From NCBI RefSeq assembly GCF_037126465.1, contig NC_088201.1, forward strand, positions 65,184,879-65,248,878: a stretch of DNA of 64,000 nucleotides, in the 5' to 3' direction. Shown here in pieces: positions 11,493 through 24,262 of this stretch. The position numbers and the translations under genes are program-made. The stretch's first letter is position 1; every line of letters starts with the position of its first letter. The stretch comes from Ornithodoros turicata (taxonomy: Eukaryota; Arthropoda; Arachnida; Ixodida; Argasidae). A model generated the notes under the pieces. The model was given only the letters and a program-made list of their open reading frames with translations. It searched no databases and was not told where the DNA came from.

Positions 11493-12796
11493 TATAACTC
11501 AAAAGCCAACGACCACGACGTCTGTGCTGCTCTCATAGCCTCTTTTTTTTAGAACAAAAAAACCTGTTATGGTAAAAACAACACCTTATAGATATACGTG
11601 AGACCATTTACGCATTGGCCAGACACAAATTGCCTAAATGCAAGTGCCTTTGTTTTATGGAATTGACATACTCCATTTATGTGGCTATGCTGTCACAGAA
11701 ATCTTGAACAACCTTGGTGTCATTTGGTGTGTGAGCTTCATATTCTGGATAGAAAATATTCAAATTTAATAATATCAGGATTAATCGCTCTAATACTTGT
11801 GAGAAATACTACTCTATGAACATGTTATATAAAAAGGCAAACACGTTGCACGAGCATTTTTTAGGTAAATACTCATTGTTAAAAAAAAATTGGGCAAGTG
11901 CTTTTCATATTTTCAGGAGGAGCACAGAAATGTAGAACCATAGCCATGGCAAACTGGGATGTGTTAATGACCTTGTTAATGATGTTGATGTCCCCTGATG
12001 CTTGCTTAACTGGTTGGTGAAGCATCGCGGTGTTCTGTGGATGTAGCACATCAGTGACAGTTCCCTTCTTCTTGCAAAGTAAATTTAAAAAGCTTCATCA
12101 AGAAGGCGATCGGTCATGCATTGATTCATACCACAGGGAAATTAATCTCTCCAAATGCTAAGGAACGTGACAAAGACTGTTTCCTTGGCCGCGTAGAACA
12201 ATGTCAGTGCTTTGCATTTATATCACCATCTGGTGTGATGAGCTCCAGAACAAAATGCATATTTAAGGATGTACTTTTAATTTCACTTTTATTGGGTGAC
12301 ATATAAAATAATAAAGCGGGTATATATACCAGGATGTTGGCTCATTAATAATTAAAAAAAGCTATTGCCTCAAGCACCTTGGATTCTAAAAATGCTTCCC
12401 TAGGTCATAGAAAACGATCTAGTGTGTCAGAATGAACATAAACAAAGAATAAATATAAATATGAAACTCTAGTTTTAGGGGCAGGTTCACACGAGGAACT
12501 GGACTGTGGAGAAATCAACTTTGGCAAGAGTGTCCCTTAGTTATATTATGTGTGACAGCAGCCATTTGCATTTCTGTATACATGTTGACACCAGCACCAT
12601 GCTGAACAGAAGCAAATATAAAATTACATATTGGAGAGATGTTCTAGCAGGCACCTTACTAAGCAATGAATTTTTCCAGATTTCTGGTCTGATATGCCTC
12701 TTGATTCTACTGCATTGACAAGGCATTCTCATGAACCATGATGCCTGAAAGTAACAAAAGGGCATAGCTCGTCCATGCTCTAGTCATACTTCGAGT
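11493..12796. other. No gene recognised
   Basis: AT-rich sequence. Short open frames at 12121-12306 and 12506-12718 have no family signature or splice context. Confidence 0.45.
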
Positions 12797-13264
12797 CCCT
12801 AGCCTTCCGCAAATCCGCGGTACCACAGAATTTTGCGGAGTTGGCCATGTCTCGCAGGGCTTGCTGTTTCCCTCAGAATCGTTTGTTTTTTGTGGAATAT
12901 TCGATATATCATAGCATTATGTAATGATTGAAATCAATCTTCAACAGTTTCGCGGGTTAAACCGGTCGTGACCGCAATGCCTAACATGACTGATACTGCT
13001 GGCAGTTAGACGCTGAAGGTGCCGCGACAAAAGAAAATTTAACAACAGGAACCCAGAAAGAAATCGACAGAGTTGAGTCTAATTTTCTTTGCGTGCTGGA
13101 AAGTTATGAAAGGCAGGAAAACTGCGTGGGATGAGTCTTGAAGCGATCTTAGGAGAATGCTGCAACATTTTTTTTTTGCATGTTTTCTCTTTTCTACGGA
13201 ATCCCGCGGATTTGTCAGTCTCACTTCGCGGAAATGTTAATTTTCCGCCGCGGAAATCTAGGGG
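12797..13264. repeat. Inverted-repeat element with TTCCGC/CCGCGG ends
   Basis: CCCTAG followed by TTCCGCAAATCCGCGG at the left is mirrored by CCGCGGAAATCTAGGGG at the right, with extra CCGCGGA and TTCCGC copies inside each end. The design is like the hAT-type elements here, but no 8-bp target duplication could be found. Confidence 0.55.
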
Positions 13265-14866
13265 TTTTTCTTAAACGCTTCATTCTCATTCACACGTTGG
13301 GCTGTGACTGTGGGGAAATGTGCTGTACGCATCAGTATGAGTAATGCTGAGTACGAAAAATGGTAACAGCATAGTCAGCAGAGTGGCAAAATCTGAATTT
13401 TTCAAATAACGCAGTGTACATAAAAATCTCATTTGCTAGCTTGTTTTGGATAAATTTGATTTTTATAAATATATTTTAAATTGGAAAATGTAGAACCCCT
13501 TCTATAATGCACTCTCAGTATGGCAGTATGGATAAACATTTCTCATTCTTTTTTTTTTTTTTTTGCAATTACTGTTAGAATGTGAGACATACAACTGTCG
13601 GTGTGTCTGGTTTGTTTTTATGAAGTCATAGCTGCTTTGTACAATGCCTGTTGTGTTATGCAGTCACTTTTCAGTCATTTATTTAATACATAATAGCCCT
13701 CTCATGTGAGAGCACTACACTAAATACAGAATATTGTTTGAATTCTGTGTTTGCAAAGTTTGCTGTGTCTCGTTCGAGGTCAGTGCAAAACATGAAGAGA
13801 AAGACAGATATATTTTTGCACAATTCATGTTTTGTCTGGAAAATTTCAGATTGTATATCTAAGTCAGAGCATGCCAATTCGAACTGTTTTGGTGCCAACA
13901 CAATAAAATTCATTTTTTGGGTGCTTATGTATTTTTTTATAAACATGTCACATACACTTCCTTTCTTGCGCCTTGATGCAGTATGCAGCAACAGCTCAGA
14001 AGTATTATCCAAATTTGCAAGCAAGCATTGAATAGTATAGAATTTTTTTACTTGCATTCATATATTTTTATATATAGGGCAGAACGTATCTTTATCAACA
14101 AGATATTCTTACTGAGCACAAGCAGTATTAGTATTTTTTAGTGTTACTGGTATTTGTAGATTCCAAGCTATAGGGTATAGATTTAATTTATAAGGACGTA
14201 ATCACGCGAAAAGCAAGAATAGTCTGCTTACAGGCATGACCCACAAAACTAAGGCCCAATCTCTGTAACCCAGCCTCCCAGATCCAAAAAGCAGCCGCAG
14301 AAAGGTCAAGACAGCGGTGACTGCTTTTTTGGGTCATGATGGGATTTTACATTATGAATATGCCCCGTCATGCAAACAATAACCAAGAAATTTCGCTATC
14401 AAGTTTTGAGGTGCTTGTAGGCCATAGTTCATTGGAAAATGTCAGTATTGCATGAAGCAGTGAGTGGAAAATTCTCAATGACAATGCACCTTCCCATCAG
14501 GTCCTATGGCCCCTTCCTTTCTGATGAAGAAGCCTTCGTTTGTTTGTTGATTAGGGGATATAAGGCAGAGGTTAGCCTAGTCAAGCTGTCTTGCAAGTTG
14601 TTATAGACCTTGTAGAATAGACCTTACTTAGTTTAAATTTGTGATAAGCGCAAAATGACAGTCAATTAGCAGCAAGTCCACACGTTTCTGAAACTTGGAC
14701 AACATGTATAGGGCAGACAAATTTTTCTTTCCTTTCATAGGCCTAAACATCAAATCTAATGCCACTACATTTTGCAAATATTCCCACATCCCTTGGAACA
14801 ACTATGGGAAACATGTCTGGAAAAACATAGAGATATGTACAGCCTATACGAAAATGCTCTGTAGTG
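13265..14866. other. No gene recognised
   Basis: AT-rich. Overlapping opposite-strand frames near 13683-14057 have low-complexity translations and are not convincing genes. Confidence 0.45.
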
Positions 14867-17375
14867 CTTCGAGTTGCACCGCTGCCACCACATGACTGTG
14901 GCAGGGCTTTGAGTTGCCCTGCTGCAGCCACATGACTGAGGCAGTGCTACTAAGGAATAGTGCTCTGAGTTGTCCTGCTGAAGACACATGACTGAGGCAG
15001 GGCTACTAAGGAATAGTGCTTTGAGTTGCGCTGCTGCAGCCACATGACTGTGGCAGGGGTACTAAGTAGTAGTGCTTTGAGTTGCGCTGCTGCAGCCACA
15101 TGACTGTGGCAGGGGTACTGAGTAGTAGTGCTTTGAGTGGGCTGCTGCTCAACATGACTGCTGCAGGGTTACTAAGGAATAGTACTTGGAGTGGGTCTGC
15201 TGCAGCCACATGACTGAGGCAGGGCTACTACTGAATAGTGGTTTGAGTGGGGCTACTGCAGCCACATGACTGAGACAGGGCTACTAAGGAATAGTGCTTT
15301 GAGTGGGCTGTTGCAGCGACATGACTGATGCAGGGCTACTAGGGAATAGTGCTTTGAGTGGGTTGCTGCAGCGACCTGACGGATGCAGGGTTACTAAGGA
15401 ATAGTGCTTTGAGTGGGTTGCTGCAGCGACATGACTGAGACGGCTACTGGGGAATAGTGCTTTGAGCGGGCTGCTGCGACATGACTGATGGAGGGTTGCT
15501 AAGGAATAGTACTTTGAGAGTGGATGCTGCAGTCTCATTACACAGGGCTACTAAGGAATAGTGCTTTGAGTGGACTGCTGCCGCGACATGACTGATGCAG
15601 GGTTACTGAGTAATAGTACTTTCAGTTGCCCTGCTGCAGCCACATGACTGAGCAGGGTTGCTAAGGAATAGTGCTTTGAGTTTCACTGCTGCAGCCACAT
15701 GACTGAGACAGGGCTACTAAGGAATAGTGCTGAGTGGACTGCTGCAGCGACATGACTGATTTAGGGTTACTAAGGAATAGTAGTTTGAGTGGGGCTGCTG
15801 CAGCCACATGACTGAGGCAGGGCTACTAAGGAATAGTACTTTGAGTGAGCTGCTGCAGCGACATGACTGATGCAGGGTTACTAAGGAATATTACTTTGAG
15901 TTGCTCTGCTGCAGCCACATGACTGAGGCAGGCTACTAAATAGTAGTGCTTTGAGTGGGCTGCCGCAGGTACATAACTGAGGCAGGGCTACTAAGGAATA
16001 ATGCTTTGAGTTGCCCTGCTGCGCGCCACACGACTGAGGCAGGCTACTAAGGGATAGTGCTTTGAGTGGGGCAGTTGCAGCGACATGACTGAGGCAGGGC
16101 TACTAGGGAACAGTGCTTTGGGTAGCGCTGCTGCAGCCACATGACTGAGGCAGGGCTACCAAGGAATAGGGATTTGAGTTACACTACTGCGGCCACGTGA
16201 CTGAGGCAGGGCTATAATATTGCTTTGAGATGCCCTGCTGCAGCCACATGGCTGACAGGGCTACTAAGGAATAGTGCTTTGAATTGGCTGCTGCAGCGAC
16301 ATGACTGAGGCAGGGCTACGAAGGAACAGTGCTTTGAGTTGCACTGCTGCAGCCACATGACTAGAGATGCAAAATTTCCGGAAATTTTGAATCGCGCGAA
16401 AAAAAAACGTTTTTTTTTCGAAAAATTGGATAAAATGGAAACAAACGCGGTTACTGCTGAGTCGAAGCATTGCCGGCCAAGCCACAGCATACAATGAGCT
16501 AGAAACTTTAGTAGTGTTCACCCTCTAGGCATAAATGCAGATCAGAGCATCCCATGATACTGCTGTCTACTCAGCGATAGGTAATTTGAACAACCCGTCC
16601 ACTCCGACGGTGCCCTACTGTACCTGTAGGGCCTGTACCCCACTGTACCTCTACTCCGACCAGAACTCCGACATTATGTGAACGCACGCGATGGCGATCG
16701 CTTGGAGCAGCCAGACGGAGCTCTAAGTTGGTGGTTGTTGGCGGATTAGAGGCACCTAAGGCACTGTTGGCGGGTTGGAACGCATCAAAGGCACGAAAAT
16801 TTACATTTTCGAATTTTGTCGCCTGGAAATTTTGAGCTATTTTTCCGGAGACGAGGAAAAAAAACGAAAAGAACTGTTTTTTTCCTCAAAATTTCCGGAT
16901 TTTTCCGGGGCTTCGCATCTCTACACATGACTGAAGCAGGGGTACTAATTAAAAACAGTGCTTCGAGTGGCGCTGCTTAGCCCTGAAGTAGGCGGGCTAC
17001 TAAGGAATAGTGCTGCTGCAGCCACCTGACTCAGGGTTACTAAGTAATAGTGCTTTGAATGGGGCTGCTGTAGCCACATGACTGACGCAGGGCTAGGAAT
17101 AGTGCTTTGAGTCGAGCTGCTGAAGCCCCATGACTGAAGCGGGGCTAAGGAATAGTGCTTCGGGTGGGGCTGCTAGCCGCATGAGTGAGGCAGCGCTGCT
17201 AAGGAATAGTGATTTGACTGGGGCTGCTGCAGCGACATGATGCAGGCAGGACTAAAAATGAATAGTGCTTCGAGTTGCACTGCTGCAGCCACGTGACTGA
17301 GGCTGGGCTACTAAGGAATATAGTGTAGGGCTGCTGCAGCCACATGACTTAGACACAGGGCTATTGAGAAATAGT
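14867..17375. repeat. Minisatellite, ~55-bp unit, roughly 35 copies
   Basis: The unit contains CTACTAAGGAATAGTGCTTT, then GAGTGGGCTGCTGCAGC, then CACATGACTGAGGCAGGG. Units vary by substitution and small indels and alternate between a GTT/CACC form and a GGG/GACA form in the middle. The copy number is estimated from the span after removing the 562-bp insertion at 16362. Open frames across it are only translations of the repeat. Confidence 0.95.
16362..16923. mobile_element. hAT-type non-autonomous element inside the minisatellite, 562 bp
   Basis: The ends are TAGAGATGC and its exact complement. The target duplication CACATGAC is perfect (16354-16361 and 16924-16931) and splits one minisatellite unit, so the unjoined site is known. 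Subterminal sequence is a mirrored set of TTTCCGG/CCGGAAA and poly-A/poly-T runs. No transposase is present. Confidence 0.92.
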
Positions 17376-19225
17376 GCTTGGGCCGGTGGAGCACTCGCGC
17401 TAACTAGCACACTTTGAAATCCAACAGGTGCAATAAAAATGCTCTTCAAATCTTCCACTAATGATAGGTTGAGTTCATTATGAAGGACAAGATCAAATGC
17501 GCAAGTAGGTGGGACATAACTGCACTGGCTGTAGGATGCGGAGCACGCATAACTAAGCTGGGACGCGTTTACATTAAAAGTGGCAGTACGCATAATTAAA
17601 GGGACAGTCGCCTCCAGAAATGTTTGTATACCACAACGTTTGGCATCTTTCGATGGTCTATTTGGCCAATCTTCTCCAGAATCTCCAGAAAAGTGCTTAG
17701 ATATCAAAATAAACGAGTTTTATAAATTCGTTGCCACTGCAGCTGGGGCAGCGGCAGAAGCGCCATGGTGGCATACGTTCGAAGGACGAATGAGAGGGCA
17801 GACGATTATCACTGTTTTCAACTTTGTCTGCTTCCCTTACTTAGGCGCCCTGTTGAATATGGTCATAGAGGTTAGTGCTGACATTGGAGATTCTCTCCAC
17901 TCGAGCACGCGGCTCGTTGTTATCAAGAGACGATGATTATGACGGCGACGCGTAATCCGATCATTATATCAGAGTTATCGTTAAAAACGAGCTTTCGTGA
18001 AATTGCCGGTCGGGATTGCGTCAACGAAGTAGAACGCCGCTGAACATGCGCTCATTTGTTGTGGGCGCAAAAGCATTTTATCTAGCTGTAAATTGACACA
18101 GCTTTGTGTCGAAAGCTTTTCCAAGGTCAACATAACCGCCGATACCACGTGAGGCTCCACGCCTTTTGAGATCGACGACTTTGTCCATTGCTCGTCATCC
18201 AGTGCCGTAGTCATCACCGTTCTCACTAACGGAACTGCATTGTCCATGAGAACGCGCCTCCCCCGCGGGTAATTCGTAGACGCGTGTTTGGGTGGCGACA
18301 CGCAACTGTCTGTCAACACAGCCACGGTACTTCGCAACGATGTTCTGCACCAGTACAAAATCCGTCAAGCACATGCAACTTCGGGTCGGGCCACGTGTCT
18401 TTCCTCGTCAAAACGCGTCTCGGAACCGCAGATGCTATAGCGTAGCACGCGGCAAACCAGAAAAAAAAAAAAGAAAAAAAACTTGAGGGCTAGTGAAGGA
18501 TGTGGGGAGGGAACAACCTCCTCTACTTCTTGCGAGCCCCTTTCGCCCCTTCGAAGTTGCGCGCCCTGCAAGGCCCGCATCTGCGCGGACAAAAGCACAG
18601 CGTTCTTACTTTAACGCCCATGGAGGCTAAGGCCCTTGAAAATGCAACCGTAATTTGTTTTCAATGAAAAAGTGCAATCTTGCTTTTCGATTTTCACGCG
18701 TTTTAGCGGCCGCCGGAAGAATTCAGATCGCTATACGCGAGCAAACGCTTTCGCGGCGGTCGTTGTATCGATGTCTTGTTTACACGTACTTCATTTGGTG
18801 AGCTGACGGGAATCAGCAATTAGATTGTAATATCAGAGTTATCATTGTATCGAAGATCGTAATAAACGGGTTCAGCTGCATTTCCAGAGAGGGACTTCTG
18901 CTATACTCTCAATATCAGGCGTCTGCGCTTGCGGTGTATACATGTATAATCAAATTGCACAAATCTACGCCAGTAATTCGAGTGTGATTTTCCGTATCGT
19001 CGCCGGTGATCACTGATCAGCAAAGAATAGAATTCCACCATGGTTTCAGAATTGACGGGTATAGAGGTGAAGGGACGGTACCTCAAACATGTATTTTTTA
19101 TCGATTGCTTTAGCTGGCACGTAAAATATTTTGCTTGGGCGCGCATTTGCTGAGAAAATTGGTTTGCAAGAGTACGCTCAGCGGCGGCGAACTCTCCCAG
19201 CTCCTTTTGGCGCCTTGTGACGGCC
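17376..19225. other. No gene recognised; possible TTAA-type element end
   Basis: AATTAAAGGGACAGTCGCC at 17595 looks like one end of a TTAA-target element, but no partner end was found. Two 118-125-codon frames (17580-17936 plus; 17981-18358 minus) have no recognisable domain. Confidence 0.4.
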
Positions 19226-20262
19226 AGAGGTCGGCACTTATGACTCCTGCTCACTCCTACTCGCTCATCTCCAGCTCAGCTCCTCGTTTGCTCACTCATG
19301 CTCACTCATCTTCAGCTCAGCTCCTTGTTTGCTCGTTCATGCTCACTCACTTCTTGCTCAGTTCACCGTTTGCTCACTCATGCTCAATTCATTAGTCACA
19401 TTGAGCATGAGTGAGCATGCTCATGAGTGTGAATTTTGTCAGGTATGCCACTTTCTGCCGTATAGCATCTGCAGGTGCTTCCCCCATGAGACTGTCCTTT
19501 GCCCATGTTCTTCTGCCGTTGTAAATGTTCAGAATATCGAGAATGACTTAATGGGCTATAATGATGATTGTGGGGAGCGACCATGCACTTAGTGGTACTT
19601 GCTCGGCTGATCTACGCAGCGCCCGCGGTAATCCGCGAAGACTTTCGTTTACCGCTCACTACAGCTCTCCGTTTGCTCACTCATACTCACTCACTCACTG
19701 CTCAGCTATTCATATGATCAGTCATGCTCACTCACTCTCCGCTCAGCTGTCCGTTAGCTCACTCATGCTCACATTCGCCACGCATGAGTGAGCATCAGGG
19801 CCGGCGTCTACGGGTGGGCAGGGGGGCAATCCCCCCTCCCCCAAACGTCCGCCGAGGGGGCGCAAAAATGACGGCCGGATGTCTGGGAGTCGGTGTTTGG
19901 CGTCCCAAAAACCGATGACAGTCGTCTGTAAAGCTCTGCGGCATTGTTATCCGCGGTCACAAGTGTGGTCTTTGCAAGGCATATATTAACGTATTGTGTA
20001 CAAGCCTGTCCTTTCAATAGAATAGAATATATCAAAGGTTCCATGGATGCCGTATGGTACGCTTTTCATTCATTCCGTTGTGCCGTGTTTCGTTTCGGGG
20101 CGTCATGTGCTTAGAGATCACCCACGGAACGCACGGCCAAAGAAGTCGTGTGGTACGAGCGGGGGGGGGGGGGGGTGCAAATCTCGGAATGTGCCCCCTA
20201 GGACCAAAACGTAGACGCCGGCCCTGGTGAGCATGAATGAGCATTGCTCATAAATGAGTTTT
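19226..20262. repeat. GCTCACTCATGCTCA repeat arrays
   Basis: Arrays of GCTCACTCATGCTCACTC lie at 19246-19395 and 19675-19775. Complementary GAGTGAGCATGAGTGAGCAT lies at 19400-19435 and near 19785 and 20225-20255. The arrangement suggests one or two elements with mirrored array ends; the boundaries are unclear. One array was split by the element at 19796. Confidence 0.6.
19796..20226. mobile_element. hAT-type non-autonomous element, 431 bp
   Basis: The ends CAGGGCCGGCGTCTACG match perfectly in inverted orientation. The 8-bp target duplication GTGAGCAT is perfect (19788-19795 and 20227-20234). Just inside the ends are C-runs on the left and G/C-runs on the right. It inserted into the GCTCACTC array. 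Confidence 0.93.
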
Positions 20263-20876
20263 GCCGATGGTGACGGTGCATATCATCGCGCACTTTTATT
20301 GGATGCCGGGAATCGTCTCCTACGGCGAGGGAGCAAGGCGACCGACCGCGGTGTGTCGGACGCCTTTAGGTAAATATCTGAAAAAAAAAAAAAAAAAAAC
20401 TCAAGGACACGCGAACATCCCGCGCTCATCCTGAGGATGTCACTCAAGGACAGAAATTACATCCTGGGGGAGTGAGTGAATGAGTGAAAAAGAAAAACAT
20501 GGAGAAATTGGCGCCTTGCAACGTGGAAGCCGGCTACTCCATACCACGTAAACAACTCTGAGCATGAACATACATAGACACTTGGAGTGCAAACACTGAG
20601 ATACGAAGAGTCTCACAAAGTCACTGAATAAAAAAAAGAGAGAGAAAATCAGAAAAAAGGAAGAAAAATTAGGAAAAAGGAGAGAAACATCACAAAAAAG
20701 AAAAACATAGAACCAACGGAAACACAGGCACAAAAGTCAAAATCAAAGTCATGAGGGATATCCTCACAGAATCCTCAATTTGTTCGGAAAATGTTAACAT
20801 GCTCCAGAGGTGATCTATAGGGACAACAGCTGGGGACAAAAATGGGATAGTCTCAGGAGCATTATAGGGTCTTATC
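20263..20876. other. No gene; A/G-rich tract
   Basis: A poly-A run at 20382-20399 is followed by an A/G-rich stretch (20480-20740). TCCTGAGGATGTC-type motifs at 20430 and 20755 resemble those in the long inverted repeat that follows. Confidence 0.45.
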
Positions 20877-21525
20877 CCCAAGAACACACGGGGTCCTCAG
20901 GATGTCCTCAAAGTATCATCACGTCCTCGTCCGTGATGGGATGAATAGAGGGGTCTACAGACTGTCCTCATATGAGCTTCCAGACATTGTCATTTGCGTA
21001 CATCCTGTGGTCGTCAACCGGAGGACAAGCACAGGAGAATAAAATTATTTTAATACTGCGTTGTGCATTTTAATACCTGCTAACAGCCATCAATTTCCCT
21101 GTTTATTTCTCATTACCAAATGCAACCAAAGAAGGAGTGCTCATGCATAAATTGCAAAACAATTACGAAGAAAAGTATGAAATAAAAACAGATATAGGGG
21201 TGCAAATACAGATTGTCGGATTTTAAAGGCATCCTTCCATGTACTGGGTTTGACGAGCAGTAAAATATAGTTTGCAAGACCTTTCACTGCTGTCTTGTTG
21301 CATGAGTGTCCGCGAAGGGTCCCTGGCGGGGCGTTGCACGGAGCATTTTATTTCCGAAGAGAAAAAAAAAATATTGTTTCACTGCCCAAGCTTCACTTAC
21401 GATGCATGCCTCAAACCAAAGCAGTAAGAAACACGGACATTACCTTGATAGCGATTTAATACTCCAAGGAATTTCTCACTTCATTGTCGGTTATGTGCGA
21501 AATCAAGCTAAACTTAGATACCTAA

Positions 21526-21658
21526 GCTTTTAAGTTGAGATGAACCAATAAATTTATTGCTGTGTCTGAGAACCTACGTGTGTCGTCTTCTGTGTCCGTG
21601 TCTCTCGGTCTTCTTCATGGATCTATACCAGCTAGCCTGCACCCTTTCCCTTGTTTCT
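21526..21658 (+). mobile_element. Retroposed fragment, 133 bp, 12-bp target duplication
   Basis: TTAGATACCTAA flanks it on both sides (21514-21525 and 21659-21670). The homologous right arm near 23715 reads straight through without it, which is an empty-site control. It carries AATAAATTTATTGCTGTGTC near its left end. A related GCTGTGTCTGAGAA stretch is at 44446. Confidence 0.7.
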
Positions 21659-22266
21659 TTAGATACCTAACCCTTGATTTTGACAGAGATGCGAAGAGGG
21701 CTCCCGAATTTGCGGAAGTTCGGAAGACAAGCAATAAGTTGTATCTGTTCTGTCGTGGAAAGGAAATGCTGCTGCAGCATATGCCTTTCTAAGTGGGCTC
21801 GCTGGCCTAGGGGCCTTTTATGTATCTCTATTTTCGCTTTTTAAGCTGTGACACTCATGGTTCGTGATGAGAAATACGCTGAACGAATAAAGATAAGAAA
21901 CAACGAATGAGAAGCTGGTGAAGCCCTTCGTGCTGCAGTGTAGCGACATGAACTATCACCAACCCCCCTCTTCCTCCCGTTGGATAGGGCCTTTTTCTCC
22001 TGCATGTAGTGAATTATTATTATTATTATTTCAGAAGTGAGCAGACATTTTCAGTAGCAATCACCTTTCTCTTTTCTGACATTTTTTCACCTCCGCCAGC
22101 TTTTCATTTGCTGTTTCCCCTCTTCCGTTTTTATTGCCAACTGTAGAATGGGTGCCGCGGTTTAAAAACAAAAAGAAATATAAAACCTCCCCGTACCACT
22201 AAATCAAGGGAGCCCACTCTGAAAGGCATATGCGGCAGTGGCATTTCCTTTCTAAGACAAAACATG

Positions 22267-22664
22267 CACTGTAAGCTTTTTCACACCTTTAAAGGTGTGC
22301 GCTATGCACGTTCAATCTGGTTGCGTAACATTGCATCTCCAGGATGATATTTAACAAAATTCGGAAAGCATTACTAAAGATCAAGTGTCAGTGCAAATCT
22401 TGCTTTCATTATGTCTTCGAAATCGTAGGTACGAGCTAATGCATATATGCATCGCTATCAATAATCGAGCACGCGCAAGTGTCTACAATACTGTTGAACA
22501 ATATTGAGATGTTGCAAGATCGAATTTTTGGAGGACAGACAACACTCGAGTAAAAAAAATTTGTGCGAAACCGTGCTCCATTATGATGTTACCAAAATTA
22601 CACCTAAAAAGGCGTGCGCCATGCACGCTATTACACCTTTAAAGGCGTGAAAAGATTTAGAGTG
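22267..22664. mobile_element. CACT-ended element with TTTAAAGGTGT ends, 398 bp
   Basis: CACTGTAAGCTTTTTCACAC at the left mirrors the complement of CACTCTAAATCTTTTCACGC at the right, each followed by CTTTAAAGGTGT. CACTR-type ends suggest CACTA-like transposons, but no 2-3 bp target duplication is clear. Confidence 0.6.
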
Positions 22665-23006
22665 TACTATGTACTGCTTGTCTTGCGAGCTTGGGAAGGG
22701 GGGGGGTAATGTAGGTGGAAAGAGGGAGGGGTGTGCTATCCCTCTTGCTCTGGGATGTGGGTAGTCCCACAGATAGCATACGAGCATATCCCTCAGCAGT
22801 CTTCATTGGGATGCTCCCTGTACCACGGTAACCGCCAGGGTTATTGGCGATCGGGGGGGGGGGGGGGGTTGATGTAGGGGGAAGGTGCGGCCAGCCTGCT
22901 CTGAAGTGGCGGCCCGGTGCGCCCAGGGGAGGGAGGGGAGAGATCATGGTGGCACAGGAGAGGAAGGGGTTTGCTAACCTTCTTGCTCTAGGATTTGGGT
23001 AGCCCA

Positions 23007-23537
23007 CACTCTAAGAAAAAGAGGAGTAAAGCGGGGAGTAATTACAGCGTCTACTCCCCTAGTCTGCAATTACTCCCCATTTTAGTCCCCCGACATTTAG
23101 TCCCGACATTTACTCCACAGGACTGCAAATTGTCACTAAACTTCGCGAATGGTCTCCTGAATGCAACAGTCTAGGTAAATATGTGCCCTTGGTCAATTTG
23201 AACGACATAAGGCTGTATAACTCAGACAACGTAGCAATTTTCCAGCCACAGGGAGTAAGAAACAGTTAGCGCATCTTTCTTCGCAAATTGCGCCCTAGTA
23301 TGGCGCAACATGTTATATCACACGATATATCACAGTTGACGGTTTGCTTCAAAGTATTTTCATGCATGCACACCAATTATGTACCTGGGACTCTTACAAC
23401 AGCGCGTGAAATGCAATCTCCACCCTGTGACATTCATTTACTCCCGTGCATTTACTCCCGAAAGGGACTATTTTTTGTGGCAATGCATTTAGTCCCCAAA
23501 AGGAGTAAAAGTACTCTTTTTTTTTTTTCTTAGAGTG
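23007..23537. mobile_element. CACT-ended element with GGAGTAAA arrays, 531 bp
   Basis: CACTCTAAGAAAAAGAGGAG at the left is mirrored at the right by a run ending CTTAGAGTG. ACTCCC, GGAGTAA and TTTAGTCCC motifs repeat throughout. The ends resemble those of the 22267 element. Confidence 0.65.
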
Positions 23538-24262
23538 CACGAGAACTACCCACCACAGAAAACGGGCGAGCATCCCTCAGTAGCCTTCATTGTAATGCTC
23601 CCTGTACCACGGTAACCACCAGGATTATTGGTGAAGTTACCGCATGTCTTCCGAGCTTCTGCAAATTCGGGAGTCCTGTTCGCACCCCAGTCAAAATTAA
23701 GGGTGAGGTGGCTAAGTTTAATTTTCCTTGCAGTATTAAATGACGTCCGTGTTTCATACTGCTTTGGTTTGAGGCAAGCATCGAAAGTGAAACATGGGCA
23801 GTGAAACACTATCGCTTCTTGTCTCTTTGGAAATAAATAATCTGTGTAACGTCCCGCCAGGGACCCTTCGCGGACGTTCATGCAACAAGACCGCAATGAG
23901 AGGTCTAGCAAACTATATAGTACTGCACGCCAAACCGAGTCTACGGGCAGATTTTTAATTTATTTTTTTCAAATCCTTCAATCTGTGTTTGTATCTCTAT
24001 ATCTGTGTTTATCATTTTGTTATGAGGAACAAACCGGGCACTTGATTACTGTACGCAGGTATTAAAATGCACAACGCAGTATTAAAATAATTTTCTTCTC
24101 CTATGGTCGTCCACTGGTTCACGACCGGAGGACGTACGCAAATGACCATCACTGGAAGCTCCTATAATGACAGTTTGTGGACCACCTCCGGACATCCCAC
24201 CACGGATGAGGATGTAATGACACTTTGAGGACGTCCTGAGGACGACGAGTGTTCTTGGGGCA

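Larger units (their letters stand above)
20877..24262. repeat. Long inverted repeat, ~3.4 kb, with nested insertions
   Basis: The left arm (about 20877-21741) and right arm (about 24262-23638, reversed) are homologous along their length. Shared landmarks in order: CCCCAAGAACAC, GTCCTCAGGAYGTCCTCA, TCATTTGCGTACRTCCT, ATTATTTTAATACTGCGTTG, TCCGCGAAGGGTCCCTGGCG, CCTCAAACCAAAGCAGTA and CTCCCGAATTTGC. The arms differ by many substitutions and by the 21526-21658 insertion. The centre holds two CACT-ended elements and G-runs. No target duplication is evident. It may be one large element with long terminal repeats or two copies in opposite orientation. Confidence 0.75.

Noticed and set aside
12789..13272. 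8-bp target duplication for the TTCCGC-ended element
   Set aside because: All boundary choices tried give no convincing match, so no superfamily was assigned.
14867..17375. Regular repeats resembling a CRISPR array
   Set aside because: Units are contiguous with no unique spacers, and the genome is eukaryotic; it is a minisatellite.
17981..18358. 125-codon minus-strand frame
   Set aside because: No family motif, no splice context and no neighbour support; kept only as a remark.
23546..23911. 121-codon minus-strand frame that briefly looked like a THAP-type protein
   Set aside because: The Cys/His spacing does not fit THAP, and the homologous left arm has stops in the same frame.
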